Origin: Metopolophium dirhodum
Lineage: Eukaryota > Arthropoda > Insecta > Hemiptera > Aphididae
Direction: 5' to 3'
DNA: 64,000 bases
NCBI RefSeq assembly: GCF_019925205.1
Contig: NC_083566.1
Coordinates: forward strand, 8,990,001 to 9,054,000
The position numbers were made by a program, and so were the translations under genes. Shown piece by piece: positions 14,037-24,461 of the stretch (its first letter is position 1; each line of letters begins with the position of its first letter). A model generated the notes under the pieces. That model was not told where the DNA came from and ran no database searches. It was given only the letters and a program-made list of their open reading frames with translations.

Positions 14037-14334
14037 ATAAAATAATAATTTTTTTTTTTAATTGGTCATGAAGCCCAGCAACTATGGCCATTAGCTGTTT
14101 GTTTTATTTTTATCTGTTGGTTGGTAAACACGTGTGTGTAGTTTTGGCAGATTTTCAAATGGGCACCCGTAGGTATCTGTCATGCCCGGGTGGGGGATGG
14201 CGGCACTTGTTCTCCGGACACCGTGACTTGTCCGAAGAAAAATGCCGCCCGTGGCCGAGGAATCGAACTCGGGTCGACTGCGTCGCAGCCGACGCCTTAG
14301 TCCGCTCGGTCACTCCGTCCCCCATAAAATAATA
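14037..14334 (-). repeat. Full-length class II tRNA-derived SINE with 11-bp target duplication
   Basis: Read on the minus strand, the element starts with a tRNA-like head: A box TGACCGAGCGG (about 14307-14317) and B box GAGTTCGATTCC (14259-14270). The conserved body follows (CGGGCGGCATTTTTCTTCGG, then GTGTCCGGAGAACAAGTGCC), then a tail ending in AATGGCCATAGTTGCTGGGC and an A run. A perfect 11-bp duplication, ATAAAATAATA, flanks it at 14037-14047 and 14324-14334. Such duplications are the signature of LINE-driven insertion. Intactness and exact duplications suggest a fairly young copy. Any open frame through it is fortuitous. Confidence 0.92.
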
Positions 14335-14892
14335 TAATGTTGAGGAAGTAAAACAATAAGGTGAAATTAGTAATTAGTATACACTATATTTAGATGATTT
14401 AGTAAGAACAACTTTTTAATAACAATAAAAATAATAATTATACACCTATCTAAATATATCGTAGTACTTTACAATGAATGAATGAAATGTCAAAGATTAA
14501 GTAATCACGGCAACAGTTTTTTTTATTTTATGGCACAATATTTTAATTAAATTTTTAAAAAGTACTTTTTAATAAAAAATCATTTATTTATACAGTTTTA
14601 TTTAAAACACATCGTTCACCTAACCCAATAATAATTACGATTATTCACAACTTCGCCGGTACTACATTTTTTTATACAATTGTGTTTACAATAAATTATA
14701 GCTACTATTAATAATTTTAAACCTTTTTTGGCTAAGCTTATTTTGGAATCGTAATCACTCTTATAACCATAGTTTTACTCTAGCCTATTTTCCCTCGGAG
14801 TGTTTTCAGCTCCAACGCTTGACCGCTGAATACCCGATATACACGTCATGTTTCTGCTGACCTAACTGTCTATCTTCGACAGTGATTTTTCA
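14335..14892. other. AT-rich DNA passing into a GC-richer segment
   Basis: No gene is recognised. From about 14770 the base composition becomes clearly less AT-rich, and this continues to about 15250. Confidence 0.5.
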
Positions 14893-15243
14893 ATGAATCG
14901 ATTGAATTCAAACGTCAGACCACTAGACCCCAAATATATACACTTCACCGAAATGACCTGGTTAAGACGATTTAGCGACTACAGACGGCGCCTCGTGTGC
15001 AAAGAGATGTGCTTACAGAATACCTGCTACTGCATCCTACCCACTTGTCAGTTGTCAAGTATGAAATCCAGTCGTTGTCATATTATTATAACTTGGCACG
15101 CCAACGATAGAGCATTCAAAACTAAACAGTGGTTATCAAAGTCTGGCTTTACGGATTTAGGGCCAGTTGTACCATATCCGATTAAAGTTAACCGAAGTTT
15201 AATTGGCCGAATTTGCCCGGTTCTAAAATCTGTTATCAGCTGA
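14893..15243 (+). other. 116-codon open frame of doubtful status
   Basis: This frame from an ATG sits in a GC-richer patch. The translation is rich in Arg and Cys and shows no domain, signal peptide or membrane segment that I recognise. The last 28 codons or so run into the MITE at 15160-15284, so the frame cannot be an intact native gene across its length. I see no convincing splice sites. It may be part of an older repeat, a fragment of an exon or chance. Most likely it is not a protein-coding gene. Confidence 0.15.
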
Positions 15244-15287
15244 AAGCATAATTGAAGTGTAACCGTAGACGGTACAACTGGCCCTTA
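15157..15287. mobile_element. 125-bp MITE with TTA duplication, PIF/Harbinger-like
   Basis: The element at 15160-15284 has 14-bp terminal inverted repeats, GGGCCAGTTGTACC at the left and the exact complement GGTACAACTGGCCC at the right. It is flanked by TTA on both sides (15157-15159 and 15285-15287). A three-base TTA/TAA duplication with GGGCC-type ends is characteristic of PIF/Harbinger-derived MITEs. Subterminal sequences also pair partly. There is no coding capacity. Perfect termini suggest a relatively recent insertion. Confidence 0.85.
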
Positions 15288-17060
15288 ATATGATAAATAA
15301 ATGCAATATTATACGCCAAAAAATACTTAAATGGAACTATATTTATTTATTTTCGTTTAAAAATATAAAATAATTCCGATCATGTAAAAAAATTTTATAC
15401 ATCAGCCAACCAGCCAATGAGGGCGAGTGGATAAATTAGTTTCCATTCATAAAAATGAAGGTTTTATTAATACAGTTCATATGGAAGTTGTATTCATAAT
15501 TTGTTTTCAATTTTGTTAGTTTCATCTAACTTGAGAAAGCGTAAAATGAAGAGGTAACATAATTGCAAAGGTATTATATATTATTATATAACTTATCATA
15601 ACTTTTCAGTCAGTTGAGCTTTTTGTCGAATAATGTAATATTCCATAACAATTTGTCATGTTATGTAATATATATTGAACACACTGCTGAGACATTTTTA
15701 CGTTAGTATAATATACAAACATATAATGCACAAAATGCAGAGGTAGGTACAACGGACTCAAATTTAATAAAAATCACGAATTGAATAAATAAAATGAAAA
15801 ATATTAGAAGCTGTGCGCCCTTATAGGTATTTTTTTTATAACATTTTTATTAATATTTTTATATTATACAATTTATATATAAAAATGTAATATTCTATTT
15901 CGTATTATTAAATCAATTAAAACAAAAAGAATTGTAATTGCATGCACATAATATACTTACTTATGTGGTAGGTATCGGAAATGAGGTACTAAATATTGTT
16001 TTATTTAGTAATTAATAGTTATAGTGTAATAATTTATTGAAGTGAGTTAAACTTTGCTTGAATATAAAAGTAGTAGTGCGACATGGTGGCTACAAACTAC
16101 AAAGTGCATAATTATGGTGACGTCACACCATTGGGTTGCCGCTAAATAATTATTATTTACGGTCATCAGAAATGCAAATCTGATGAGTTTTCCTTCAACA
16201 ATATGAAGTTATCCATTATTTATTACTCAACACTGAAATTAACTAGATGTATAAACCAGAAACATTTAAAACCGTAGGTAGTCAATGGAAATTCCCAAAA
16301 CCCTATATTTTGTTATAAAATACATATGTGTACAAGGTACCTGCACAGTGTGCGTCATATATTTTATTTTCTCTTTTCTAAAATATTTAAAAAATAAAAT
16401 GAAACAATATAATACCGAAATCATAAAACGTATTAGATTCCTATATATCTAACTTATTTGATTTTATCATATTCATTTGTTTTTTTTTTATTTTGGTGGT
16501 TTCACTTTTGTATTATTCGGTTTATGTGTACTTTGAACATCAAAAGGTTGCAGATAATTGAATCAACATTTGTTTTATATTGTCTCGTATGTTATAAACT
16601 TTTTGATATTTGATATTTTTTTATTTACAAGATTTCATATAAGATTTTATATTTTCACGCTACCTCTTCAACTCCCCGTTGCTTATTCGTTTATGAGTTA
16701 TATGTTATAAGTCCCAAAAAAAAAATGGTTTTTTCTTTTAATTTAAAACTATTATTCCGAATAAATTAAGTACATTTTATTCACAACTGTTTTTTTCAAA
16801 ATTATTGTGTCTATAATCAATTCCGTGCATTATTGTAATAATTTATACATTTGTTTACACTGCAGTCCGTTATACATTTATAATACATATTATAATAACA
16901 TGGCATACTAAATAGTAATAATATTATGTACATTAATTATAATATAGAACTGAGATATTTGTATAACGCATGTTATTACCTGCACGTTATGTTATTACAA
17001 AGTCCATCAAGTGCCAAGCGACTTAGTTGATTGGTTATTACTGTGTGTATTTACGGTGAA
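15288..17060. other. AT-rich DNA, presumably the 3' part of an intron of the GABA-B receptor gene
   Basis: This stretch ends in the splice acceptor at 17081. The coding exon has only 8 untranslated bases before its ATG, so at least one noncoding exon must lie upstream, and this sequence should be intronic. I see no exon, RNA gene or transposon in it. Confidence 0.5.
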
Positions 17061-17081
17061 CTTTGTTTTCTCCTGTTGCAG
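17061..17081 (+). other. Splice acceptor (polypyrimidine tract and AG)
   Basis: A pyrimidine-rich run, CTTTGTTTTCTCCTGTTGCAG, ends in CAG at 17079-17081, directly before the receptor exon. It is a strong match to the metazoan 3' splice site consensus. Confidence 0.9.
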
Positions 17082-17089
17082 GATTTAGG

Positions 17090-17341
17090 ATGAGGTCGTG
17101 GTTGCTGCTGATGGCGTGGTGTGCGGCCGCCGCCGTCGGTCAACGGCCCACGCCGAACAAGCGACACGACGTCTACATAGCGGGGTTCTTCCCGTTTGGT
17201 GGCCGCGTATCCGGCAGCATACCCGAGGGCCGTGTCGGCCGTGGCGTCATGCCGGCCGTCAAACTGGCCGTCGACCACATCAACGAGAACCCAACGCTGT
17301 TACGCAACTACCGGTTACACGTTTGGTGGAATGACACCCAG
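17090..17341 (+). CDS. Metabotropic GABA-B receptor, subunit 2-like, first coding exon (partial)
   Basis: GABA-B receptors are obligate-dimer class C G-protein-coupled receptors for the inhibitory transmitter GABA, acting at the plasma membrane of neurons. These 84 codons start at the ATG 8 bases after the acceptor. A signal peptide (MRSWLLLMAWCAAAAVGQ) is followed by KRHDVYIAGFFPFGG (residues 24-38) and GRVGRGVMPAVKLAVDHINE (46-65). The exon ends in RLHVWWNDTQ, which includes an N-glycosylation sequon. This is the start of the bilobed Venus-flytrap ligand domain. The GRGVMPAVKLA segment matches subunit 2 as I remember it; subunit 1 has a GGQAC segment there. The exon ends in phase 0 at a GTGAGC donor and is far richer in G and C than its surroundings. 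A full receptor would have well over 800 residues, so about 90% lies outside. The GABA-B family is very likely; the subunit assignment is somewhat less sure. Confidence 0.88.
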
Positions 17342-17347
17342 GTGAGC
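17342..17347 (+). other. Splice donor after the receptor exon
   Basis: The exon ends CCCAG and the intron begins GTGAGC, a strong 5' splice site. The reading frame otherwise reaches a stop within 10 codons, which supports splicing here in phase 0. Confidence 0.9.
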
Positions 17348-17554
17348 GCCGACGACTATTAATTGCTTTATCGCGTTGCTGATATTTTATACACTTATCG
17401 TGCACAAACTATTTTGTGTATATATTTATTAATATTTTCGATTATTTTCTATTTGAATACAAATCCATTACAGGGAGCTGCATGTATCGAACATTCTATG
17501 ACATAGTACAGTGTAACATACTACGCCAGTATGACAAAACTGTCATTATATGGT
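17348..17554. other. Start of very long receptor intron 1
   Basis: The sequence becomes AT-rich immediately after the donor. I recognise no exon encoding the next receptor segment anywhere from here to 64000. The rest of the window is therefore interpreted as intron 1 with embedded repeats and possibly nested genes. This rests on not finding an exon, which by eye is weak evidence for short exons. Confidence 0.6.
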
Positions 17555-17560
17555 TAGAGT

Positions 17561-17765
17561 GGGGCCGGAATGCCGCAGTGGTAACGCAGTTGACTGCGAC
17601 TCACACAGTCATCGGTTCGATTCATAGCAAAGTACAAAAACTTTGTGTGGATTTTACACGATCACCATTTCCCCGCGCTGTCGTCCGATTGCGTCATCCG
17701 GTTTCCAACTAGGTCCCACTCGGTAGTATCATGCATATAGTGATATGTACATAAATAAATAAATA
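17561..17765 (+). repeat. Second type of tRNA-derived SINE
   Basis: The head (from about 17561) has a tRNA-type A box, ATGCCGCAGTGG (17570-17581), and a B box, GGTTCGATTCA (17614-17624), about 32 bases apart as in tRNA genes. An unrelated body of about 110 bp follows, then a short TAAATAAATAAATA tail. Its body does not match the family at 3.4, 14.0, 23.8 and 52.7 kb. No acceptor-stem pairing is visible, so it is not a functional tRNA gene. I found no clear target duplication. Confidence 0.75.
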
Positions 17766-17805
17766 TACCACATGATCTCCCTACTACCCACTTGTGAGCT
17801 GTGAT

Positions 17806-18025
17806 AAGCATTACGAAGACCTCGAGGTCGTATCAATGATTAAATACAGAAAAAAAGGTCAGAGTAAGGTTGGCACTGGAGAATTACGGGACCAGGATCG
17901 TTCTCAGGAATTTCTGGAAGGTTATCGGAACAGAATCGTTTTCAAGAGTGTCTGGATATTTACAAGAACACGGGATCGTTCTCGGAAATTTTTGATGGGT
18001 TATGGGAACGGTTCGTTACCGTGGA
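17806..18025 (+). repeat. Repeat fragment with degenerate ~40-bp tandem units
   Basis: From about 17888 a unit of roughly 40 bp recurs about three and a half times. Its core is GGATCGTTCTC (17896, and exactly again at about 17973) with a diverged GAATCGTTTTC between. Units end in a GGTTAT-like block. Upstream at 17811-17835 lies a block resembling one at 18638-18662 in the opposite orientation. The open frame through it (17794-18039) is probably repeat-driven. Confidence 0.5.
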
Positions 18026-18040
18026 TAAAAAATAAATAAA

Positions 18041-18586
18041 ATGTATAAAACTATTTCCAATAGAGATTTTTTCCTTATAATAAGTAAATACTTAATAGTT
18101 TTAAATTTTAATTAAAAATTATGTTTTGAAACATAATTGTATTTTAATAGAGCAACGCTATTTATGCTGAAATAAATATTAATCAATTCTCACTAATATC
18201 CAAGTAAATTTAAATTGTTTCAATATTATATAGGTTGATTAACTATTATTAATTTTCAACAAGATAGAAAAGTTGATTGTTGGATAAAAATTCTATACAA
18301 AACATCTTTTGGCTCTTAGGTCATAAGCATTTAATTCTTTATAATTGACAGTAGCTACAACAATTAGCACCATGTAACAACATACTATTATAACAGTTAT
18401 TCCGTTGTATAATGGCTATGATAAGTACCAGGTAGATGAAATAATTCACCAGTTATCAATTACTTAACTTCGAGTTGTTGTCACGTTTTATCTTGATATT
18501 TTGTATTCAGTACTAAAATGTACAAACATTACATCTTATATTCTTCTATAACGTCGTTTATTGTGTCGCTGAATATTTTGATATAA
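18041..18586. other. AT-rich intronic DNA
   Basis: I see no gene, RNA or transposon signature. Confidence 0.55.
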
Positions 18587-18840
18587 CTAATAACTCCGAC
18601 AAAGCTTAATATACATATATTTATTATATTTGAAGTTCCATCTTCTTACCACCTCAGGATCCTCGTAAATTTCATTGCTAGATAGATAAATGATAACGAT
18701 ATGATAAAGATAAAATAAACTAGAAATTTGAGATCGATGTGGTGTTATTCGTGATTTGTTGGTTAACTGTACGGTTGGTGGAGATTTGCTCCGAGCTTCC
18801 GAAGAGGGGTCCACGGCTTGCGGCTACAGCGTATTAAATC
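18587..18840 (-). repeat. Possible repeat copy sharing a motif with 17.8 kb
   Basis: On the minus strand, TACGAGGATCCTGAGGTGGT (about 18643-18662) matches TACGAAGACCTCGAGGTCGT on the + strand at 17811-17830 at 15 of 20 bases. The translations share a Y-E-D-x-E-V-V string. A 75-codon open frame on the minus strand (18587-18814) covers it. I do not recognise the element, and the similarity outside this block is weak. Confidence 0.3.
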
Positions 18841-21800
18841 AATCGCCAGTATGTAGTGTGTACGGTTAAGACGCTAAGATAATCAAATTTTCTTTGCAAC
18901 ATATGAGTTGATTACTAAGGGCGTACATTAATATTTTTGCGTCATCCTAACTTTTGGTTACCGAGTATTTGGAGTACAGTCGTAACTTTGTAAGCACTCT
19001 TGGTGAAAGACGGGAATATTAGTTTTCGTTACCACGCTTGTGATAAACTTCTTTGGTGTGTAAATTATGAATTTAGATAATCTATCATTTTTTTCGTTAG
19101 TAAAAAGTATCCAACTTACATTATTGTCGTGGGTCATTTGGCTTTCTTAAAGTTGCATTATGGTTTAGACAATATAGTGAATGTCTATGCCAATTGAAAT
19201 TTAAACTGATACCAATGTTTAGTGTGTGGGAAATCTTATTAAACATTATTGGGTATATGATGTTACCAGAAGAGTGCTTATCCTTTGTATTTAGATGTGA
19301 AACAAAGATCAGTTTTGTAATCACTACATGAATTAAATAAAAGTCTTTGTAGTCAAACTTTTCTAAAAACCGAATGTATAAATTGGCTGTTTTGAATTTT
19401 TCATAAAAAAAATGATAACAGATTTAAAATTTTCAATATTAGAAAATAAAAACAAAAAAATGTTATACTATAATACCTACGTGTAAATAATATAAAAAAA
19501 ATTATATTGATCAGAACAAAAGTTATTTTATTTCAAAGGTGTTTCTGTTACACCCAGTATTGTACCTACTTTATGGGTAATCGATCTCTTTACTGCAGCA
19601 CACATGTATTCATGGACACATATAATATTATAATTCGTTGTGATTTGTATAATATTTTATCAACGTCTGATGTATATATTATATAATATACATAACTGCT
19701 GTCAAATTTTAGTCAATATGAGTGACGACTGCTTATAATACTGTATTGATATTATAAAATATTTTGTTGGCCTGTGAACACTATATACACTTGCGTGGGA
19801 CTCGCCGAACACAATTAGTTCGATACATATCGTTTGTTAATGCGCGTGCGCACAATGCATATTGTGCGCGAACATTAATATATTGTTTTCCCCATTTGAA
19901 AACTATTATCGAACAATGCAGCGAGGGTAGAAATCCAACATAACCGGTAAGAAACGAAATCGATATTGTGACGAGCATCTCTATAATAAACGCCGCGGCC
20001 ACACAATGTATTATAATATTATAATATATTATATTAGTATCATAGTACGATTCACGGTGTCGGTTAACTTCATTAATAACCATTTACATGTAAATGCATA
20101 TTATATACCTATATATTATAACATGTAAGCTATGCTATTCACCGTGTAATTATTATAATAATATTATGGTAAACGGATTTAATGCAGATTACATATTATG
20201 TAGGTATAATTATTTATAATATTGTAGATCCATCGGTTTTTTTCAACAACAGACGATGGTGTAGTTTTAGTACAGCATTCGTTATAATTATTATTAGTAT
20301 TAGATAATAACTAAATCGCATTTATAATTACTATTAATCGCATGGAAAATATAACAAAATTTTAACGTTATTTTGAACACAAATATAAAAAATATATATT
20401 TGTACATACCTATACATATATTATTTTTTTTTTTTACCTAACTACAACGACTCTATTAATCGTTAAAATCATTTGTTATGGCAATTATAATAACGTTTAA
20501 AAGTTATTACTGTGCCAATAATAACACATATACCTATTGACACATAGTTATAAAAACTGATCAAAGGACGGACACAATTATAATATTAATGTAAACGTCA
20601 TGCATTATTTTATACAAAATTATATTACTTTACGCTTAATCGAAATGTATAGTAAACCAATCATTTTGCAATATCGGAAAAGTGTGCTGTTTTAGAAACA
20701 CAATTTAATTATTGCCATGGCTGGTAAAATAATAATAATTTTCTGAATTTCATTTAATATAATATTGTACAAGGGTGGATGAATTTGTTTGGTTAAAAAT
20801 TAAACTGTGTATAACAGTCGGTTCGTGGAATGGCTATTTGAAATCATCGCATTTTCCCAACACAAACAGAAATTTCCTATACACCGTACCGAAAAAATAA
20901 TATAAATTATTTTAATAATAAGAAGAACAACAAATGTTATTTTAAAAACTTAAAAACAATGTTTTGTTTGTTGTGCTTGTTTTGAATTTGAAAGTATTTT
21001 ACCAATTATTACTGAAATGTGTTGTGAAAACCCATAACTATATTTTTTCATAGTTTTAAGTATCTAATATTTATTAAAAATAGAAGAATGTTTTGTTGAA
21101 AACAAAATAATGATAAAAATACTGCTTTATTAGTTATTATTACTCATAGCTGGCACAAGATAAACGTTAGCAAGTTTTTAAACAATTATTAAGTGATTAG
21201 CTTAGTGAAAAGCTAATAAGTAAAAATTTATCTGTTATAATTTTGAAGCAATAATTATGTAATATATAAATATTAAATATGTATACTAAAATAAAAAAAC
21301 ATATCATTTTTGAGATCAATACGAGTAAACCTAAATATAAAATATACACTAACCTACGCAGATTCCAATTAGACTCGGAATCAGATACACCCTAATGACC
21401 AGATAAAATGTACAAATCACATACACTTACCTGTAACGAATACCAAACGCAAACCTTATGTCCCTAGTACTACAAATATAAACTTTAACTTCCACTTATA
21501 CCACCAAGCTAATATATTATAGACTGGACGAGCCATGTAAGTATCCTCTGTCAGTGATTTATTGGCATTCACTATTCTAATTTTGAATGTAATAATTAAC
21601 TAACAAACATTGTCTCTATACATTTCTTATTTATCATTCTTGTATTCTAGTGATTCGAACAAAGTTAATAAAACTAGTAATATCACCTAGTAATTAAAAA
21701 GTTCAACGACTAACAGGTAAAGTCATATAGTTTTTAGCTGTTCTGTGTTCATTTCAATTAGATGTCTTTAAACTATTAACGAACATCCATCATTGGTGCA

Positions 21801-22625
21801 TTATTATAATATTAACTCTGTTTACGAATAATAGAGCAACTCGAATTACAATCTGCTTTTCTCGAGGGATCGAGAAAGTTGAGAGAAGTTTTGTTATCCT
21901 CAAGTCTCACATACGTATACACATTACACACATAGGTATCCACGTCATGTACTCATAGATCTATTATATATAATTATATATAAACGTACAGACAGTATAA
22001 AGAAAATAGAGAATACACTTGAATTATAAATAAATACCAATAACAGTTATTGAGGTAGAGACCGATAAATATACGAAAGGTTAAAAAAAAACCCACCCCA
22101 CTGAGAAACTATCTCTTTAGTCTTTACTACGTCCAACTATCAGTTCGTCGTCGTCATCACATGTAAAAAATACGAGTACATTACTACTGTCTTGTATTTC
22201 TCTCAATTCTCTCATAATTTCACAGCTTCTTTCACTTACCTACCCTTTATCTAAACTTCTTCCTCCCTTTATTGATTTTTACTGTACTACATATATTGTC
22301 TTTTACCTATTTTATTTTTACATTACATACTTTATTAATTACAAATTTTAAGTATTATACATTGACGGTTATAAAATTCGTTCCTTTAATGTTATACATT
22401 ATACAATGTATTTTTATATTATTTATTTTTAGTGCACATTAAACAGTTTTATACGTTCTACGGGTAGTTTATATTTGTGTAGACAAAGGATGTAAAAAAT
22501 ATAGTTAGGTATATATTTATTTGGTTTTAACGAAATGTTAACTGCGACCATCGATAGTGTAATGACCGCTGAGATCTCAAAACATTAGTATGTAAATCGT
22601 TGGACAAAAATCATTATTTTATTTA
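18841..22625. other. AT-rich intronic DNA, no gene seen
   Basis: No splice-flanked exon, RNA gene or transposon ends were recognised. The 100-codon minus-strand frame at 19781-20083 has no recognisable feature. The segment 21830-22290 is pyrimidine-richer on the + strand but shows no structure. Confidence 0.5.
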
Positions 22626-22847
22626 TTTATTTTTTTATTGGTCTAGAGCCTGGCCACTATGACCAATACCTATTGTAGGGGTTACGGTTGGTAGGTTATA
22701 GTTGGTTGACAACACGTGTTTGTGTTTTTGTCACTATGGACCCAGATGGTCAGTGGTCACCCATCCGGGAACTAGTAGCAGCGGCCGTTACTTACTCTCA
22801 ATCACGTTGTGTGATTGATTTCAGCTACTGCGCCGCGCTGAGTCACA
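22626..22847 (-). repeat. SINE with 5S rRNA-like head and the same tail as the tRNA-headed SINEs
   Basis: Read on the minus strand, about 22752-22791 aligns without gaps to the internal-promoter region of 5S rRNA as I remember it, about 28 of 40 bases. It includes the exact box-C core GGATGGGTGACC (22762-22773). The following tail has ACACAAACACGTGTT, then GGTCATAGTGGCCAGGCT and ends GACCAATAAAAA. Those three blocks, in the same order, form the tail of the class II tRNA-headed SINEs in this window. A-T rich sequences on both sides look like an imperfect target duplication. Such 5S-headed elements are known as SINE3-type. Confidence 0.75.
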
Positions 22848-23796
22848 ATTTTAATTTTTATACGCATTTCTTAAATTAAACATGTATGCAGAATACATTG
22901 ATAAAATATATATTACACAGTGATCTGGAATAAAATATGTTGAATGGAATTAAATAGGTCGTTTTTTCATGACGTATAGGTACAATCATTAAGTAAGTTG
23001 AAGGATTATCCCATAAGCTCTACAGTTTTTTTTTCAGTTGAATTCAACTTCAATCAGCAAAAATAAATTTCTGCAGGTAACTCACTGTTAAAACTTTTTT
23101 CATAACTAAAGTTTTTAGTTTTTACAATATTATTATCGTTTTAAAATAAACTTCTGCCAGCATACAACCAGCTCTTTTAAAGTAGTTCAGCGTGGTGTCG
23201 AAAAACACGTATCTCACGAAAATACGGTTAAAAGTTTTGTATTGGTTTCGCTAAAAGCGAATATAAATATATATTACATATTTCGGACACATTATGAAAG
23301 AATAAACGTATGCGAGTGACAAGAAACGGCCGTAAAGGGCTGTCATACGTTAATTTTCTGGAATGTCTACTTCTGATTTATTTTTCGCTATTCATACTCA
23401 GGGTTGAAAGCAAAAATATTTTTAATACTTTTTTTTTAATTACAGTTATCATTGTATGAATATTTTTTAAATGTTAAATAATTGCGAGCAGCCGTTTTTA
23501 GATAAATTATACTAACCCAACGAAGCATGCAACTTTTAAGGCAATTAAGTTTATTTTTAATTTAATCAGTATTCAGTAATTACTAATTAATAATATTAGT
23601 AATTAATACTCCTCTATAATTTAAAAAAATAATTAAATTTTTCCCAAGTAATGATTCACCCACGATCGTAATACATGAAAATACTATTATATTAGACTGC
23701 AAAAATAATTGTGTAAGAATTTTTTTTTTAGTCATTTAAAGTATTTAAATAATTTAAATTGTAGAAATCAAATATATTAAAACAAATCTTATATAT
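22848..23796. other. AT-rich intronic DNA
   Basis: I see no gene or transposon signature. A slightly GC-richer part lies at 23160-23400 without splice-flanked open frames. Confidence 0.55.
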
Positions 23797-24110
23797 AACA
23801 TTTATTTATTTATTATTTTTTTTTTTCATTGGTCCTAAGCCCGGAAACTGAGGTCATTAGCTGTAGGATGGTACTGTAGGGTTTTTTTGGTACGGTGGGG
23901 AACACGTTTTTTGTGTTTGGCAGAATTTTCTAGTGGGCACCCGTAGGTATCTGCCATGCCCGGGGGGGGGGGGGATGGTGGCCTCTCTCTTCGGACACCG
24001 TGATTGCCCGAAGAAAAATGCCGCCCGTGGCCGGGATCGAACCGGCCTCGGTGTGCGTCGCAACCGACGGCTTAATCCGCTCGGCCACTCCGTCCCCCAA
24101 CATATTTAAA
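23797..24110 (-). repeat. Class II tRNA-derived SINE, full-length copy
   Basis: On the minus strand the head has A box TGGCCGAGCGG (about 24077-24087) and a B-box-like GGTTCGATCCC (about 24033-24043), followed by the family's body and tail. The anticodon-arm hairpin is more degraded than in the 14.0 and 52.7 kb copies. A 13-base run of G on the + strand (23962-23974) expands what is a short C run in the others. Flanking AACAT-TTA words suggest an imperfect target duplication. Confidence 0.88.
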
Positions 24111-24461
24111 AAATTAAATTAAATTAAAACAAAACGTGTTCATACAATTTGTATTCATTAGTGAATTGTATTCAAACCATTAAATTATTGAATGCTTAAG
24201 AATTAAAATATACCATTAGCAAGATCATTATTTAAATACTTATACAATTTATATTAAACGTGTTTACCGTAAAAATCGTTGATTAATTGTGTGTGGTAAG
24301 TAATTGAGGCATACCAAATTATATAATGTAGGACATTATTACCATGTTACATAACCTCCTTCCATATACCTAAATAGGTACAACTTTACAAAACGTAACA
24401 CCGATTTTATGTTTTTGAGCATGACAGTAATATGATTATATTTCTTTTACACATACTAAAA
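24111..24461. other. AT-rich intronic DNA, 3' flank of the candidate minus-strand gene
   Basis: Beyond the candidate stop codon on the minus strand I find no exact AATAAA within about 100 bases; a weaker AAATATAA lies within the first 40. No other feature is seen. Confidence 0.45.

Noticed and set aside
14084..14332. 82-codon open frame
   Set aside because: It is the complement of the SINE copy; the same peptide-like string recurs wherever that SINE occurs (for example 52837-53160), so it is repeat-encoded noise.
17051..17334. Overlapping frames over the receptor exon (minus strand and + frame 2)
   Set aside because: They are shadows of the GC-rich receptor exon; only the frame starting at 17090 gives a signal peptide and receptor motifs.
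17561..17640. Functional tRNA gene at the head of the second SINE
   Set aside because: The acceptor stem does not close and the head runs directly into a SINE body with a TAAA-repeat tail.
23857..24063. Minus-strand frame of 68 codons
   Set aside because: It lies inside a SINE copy.
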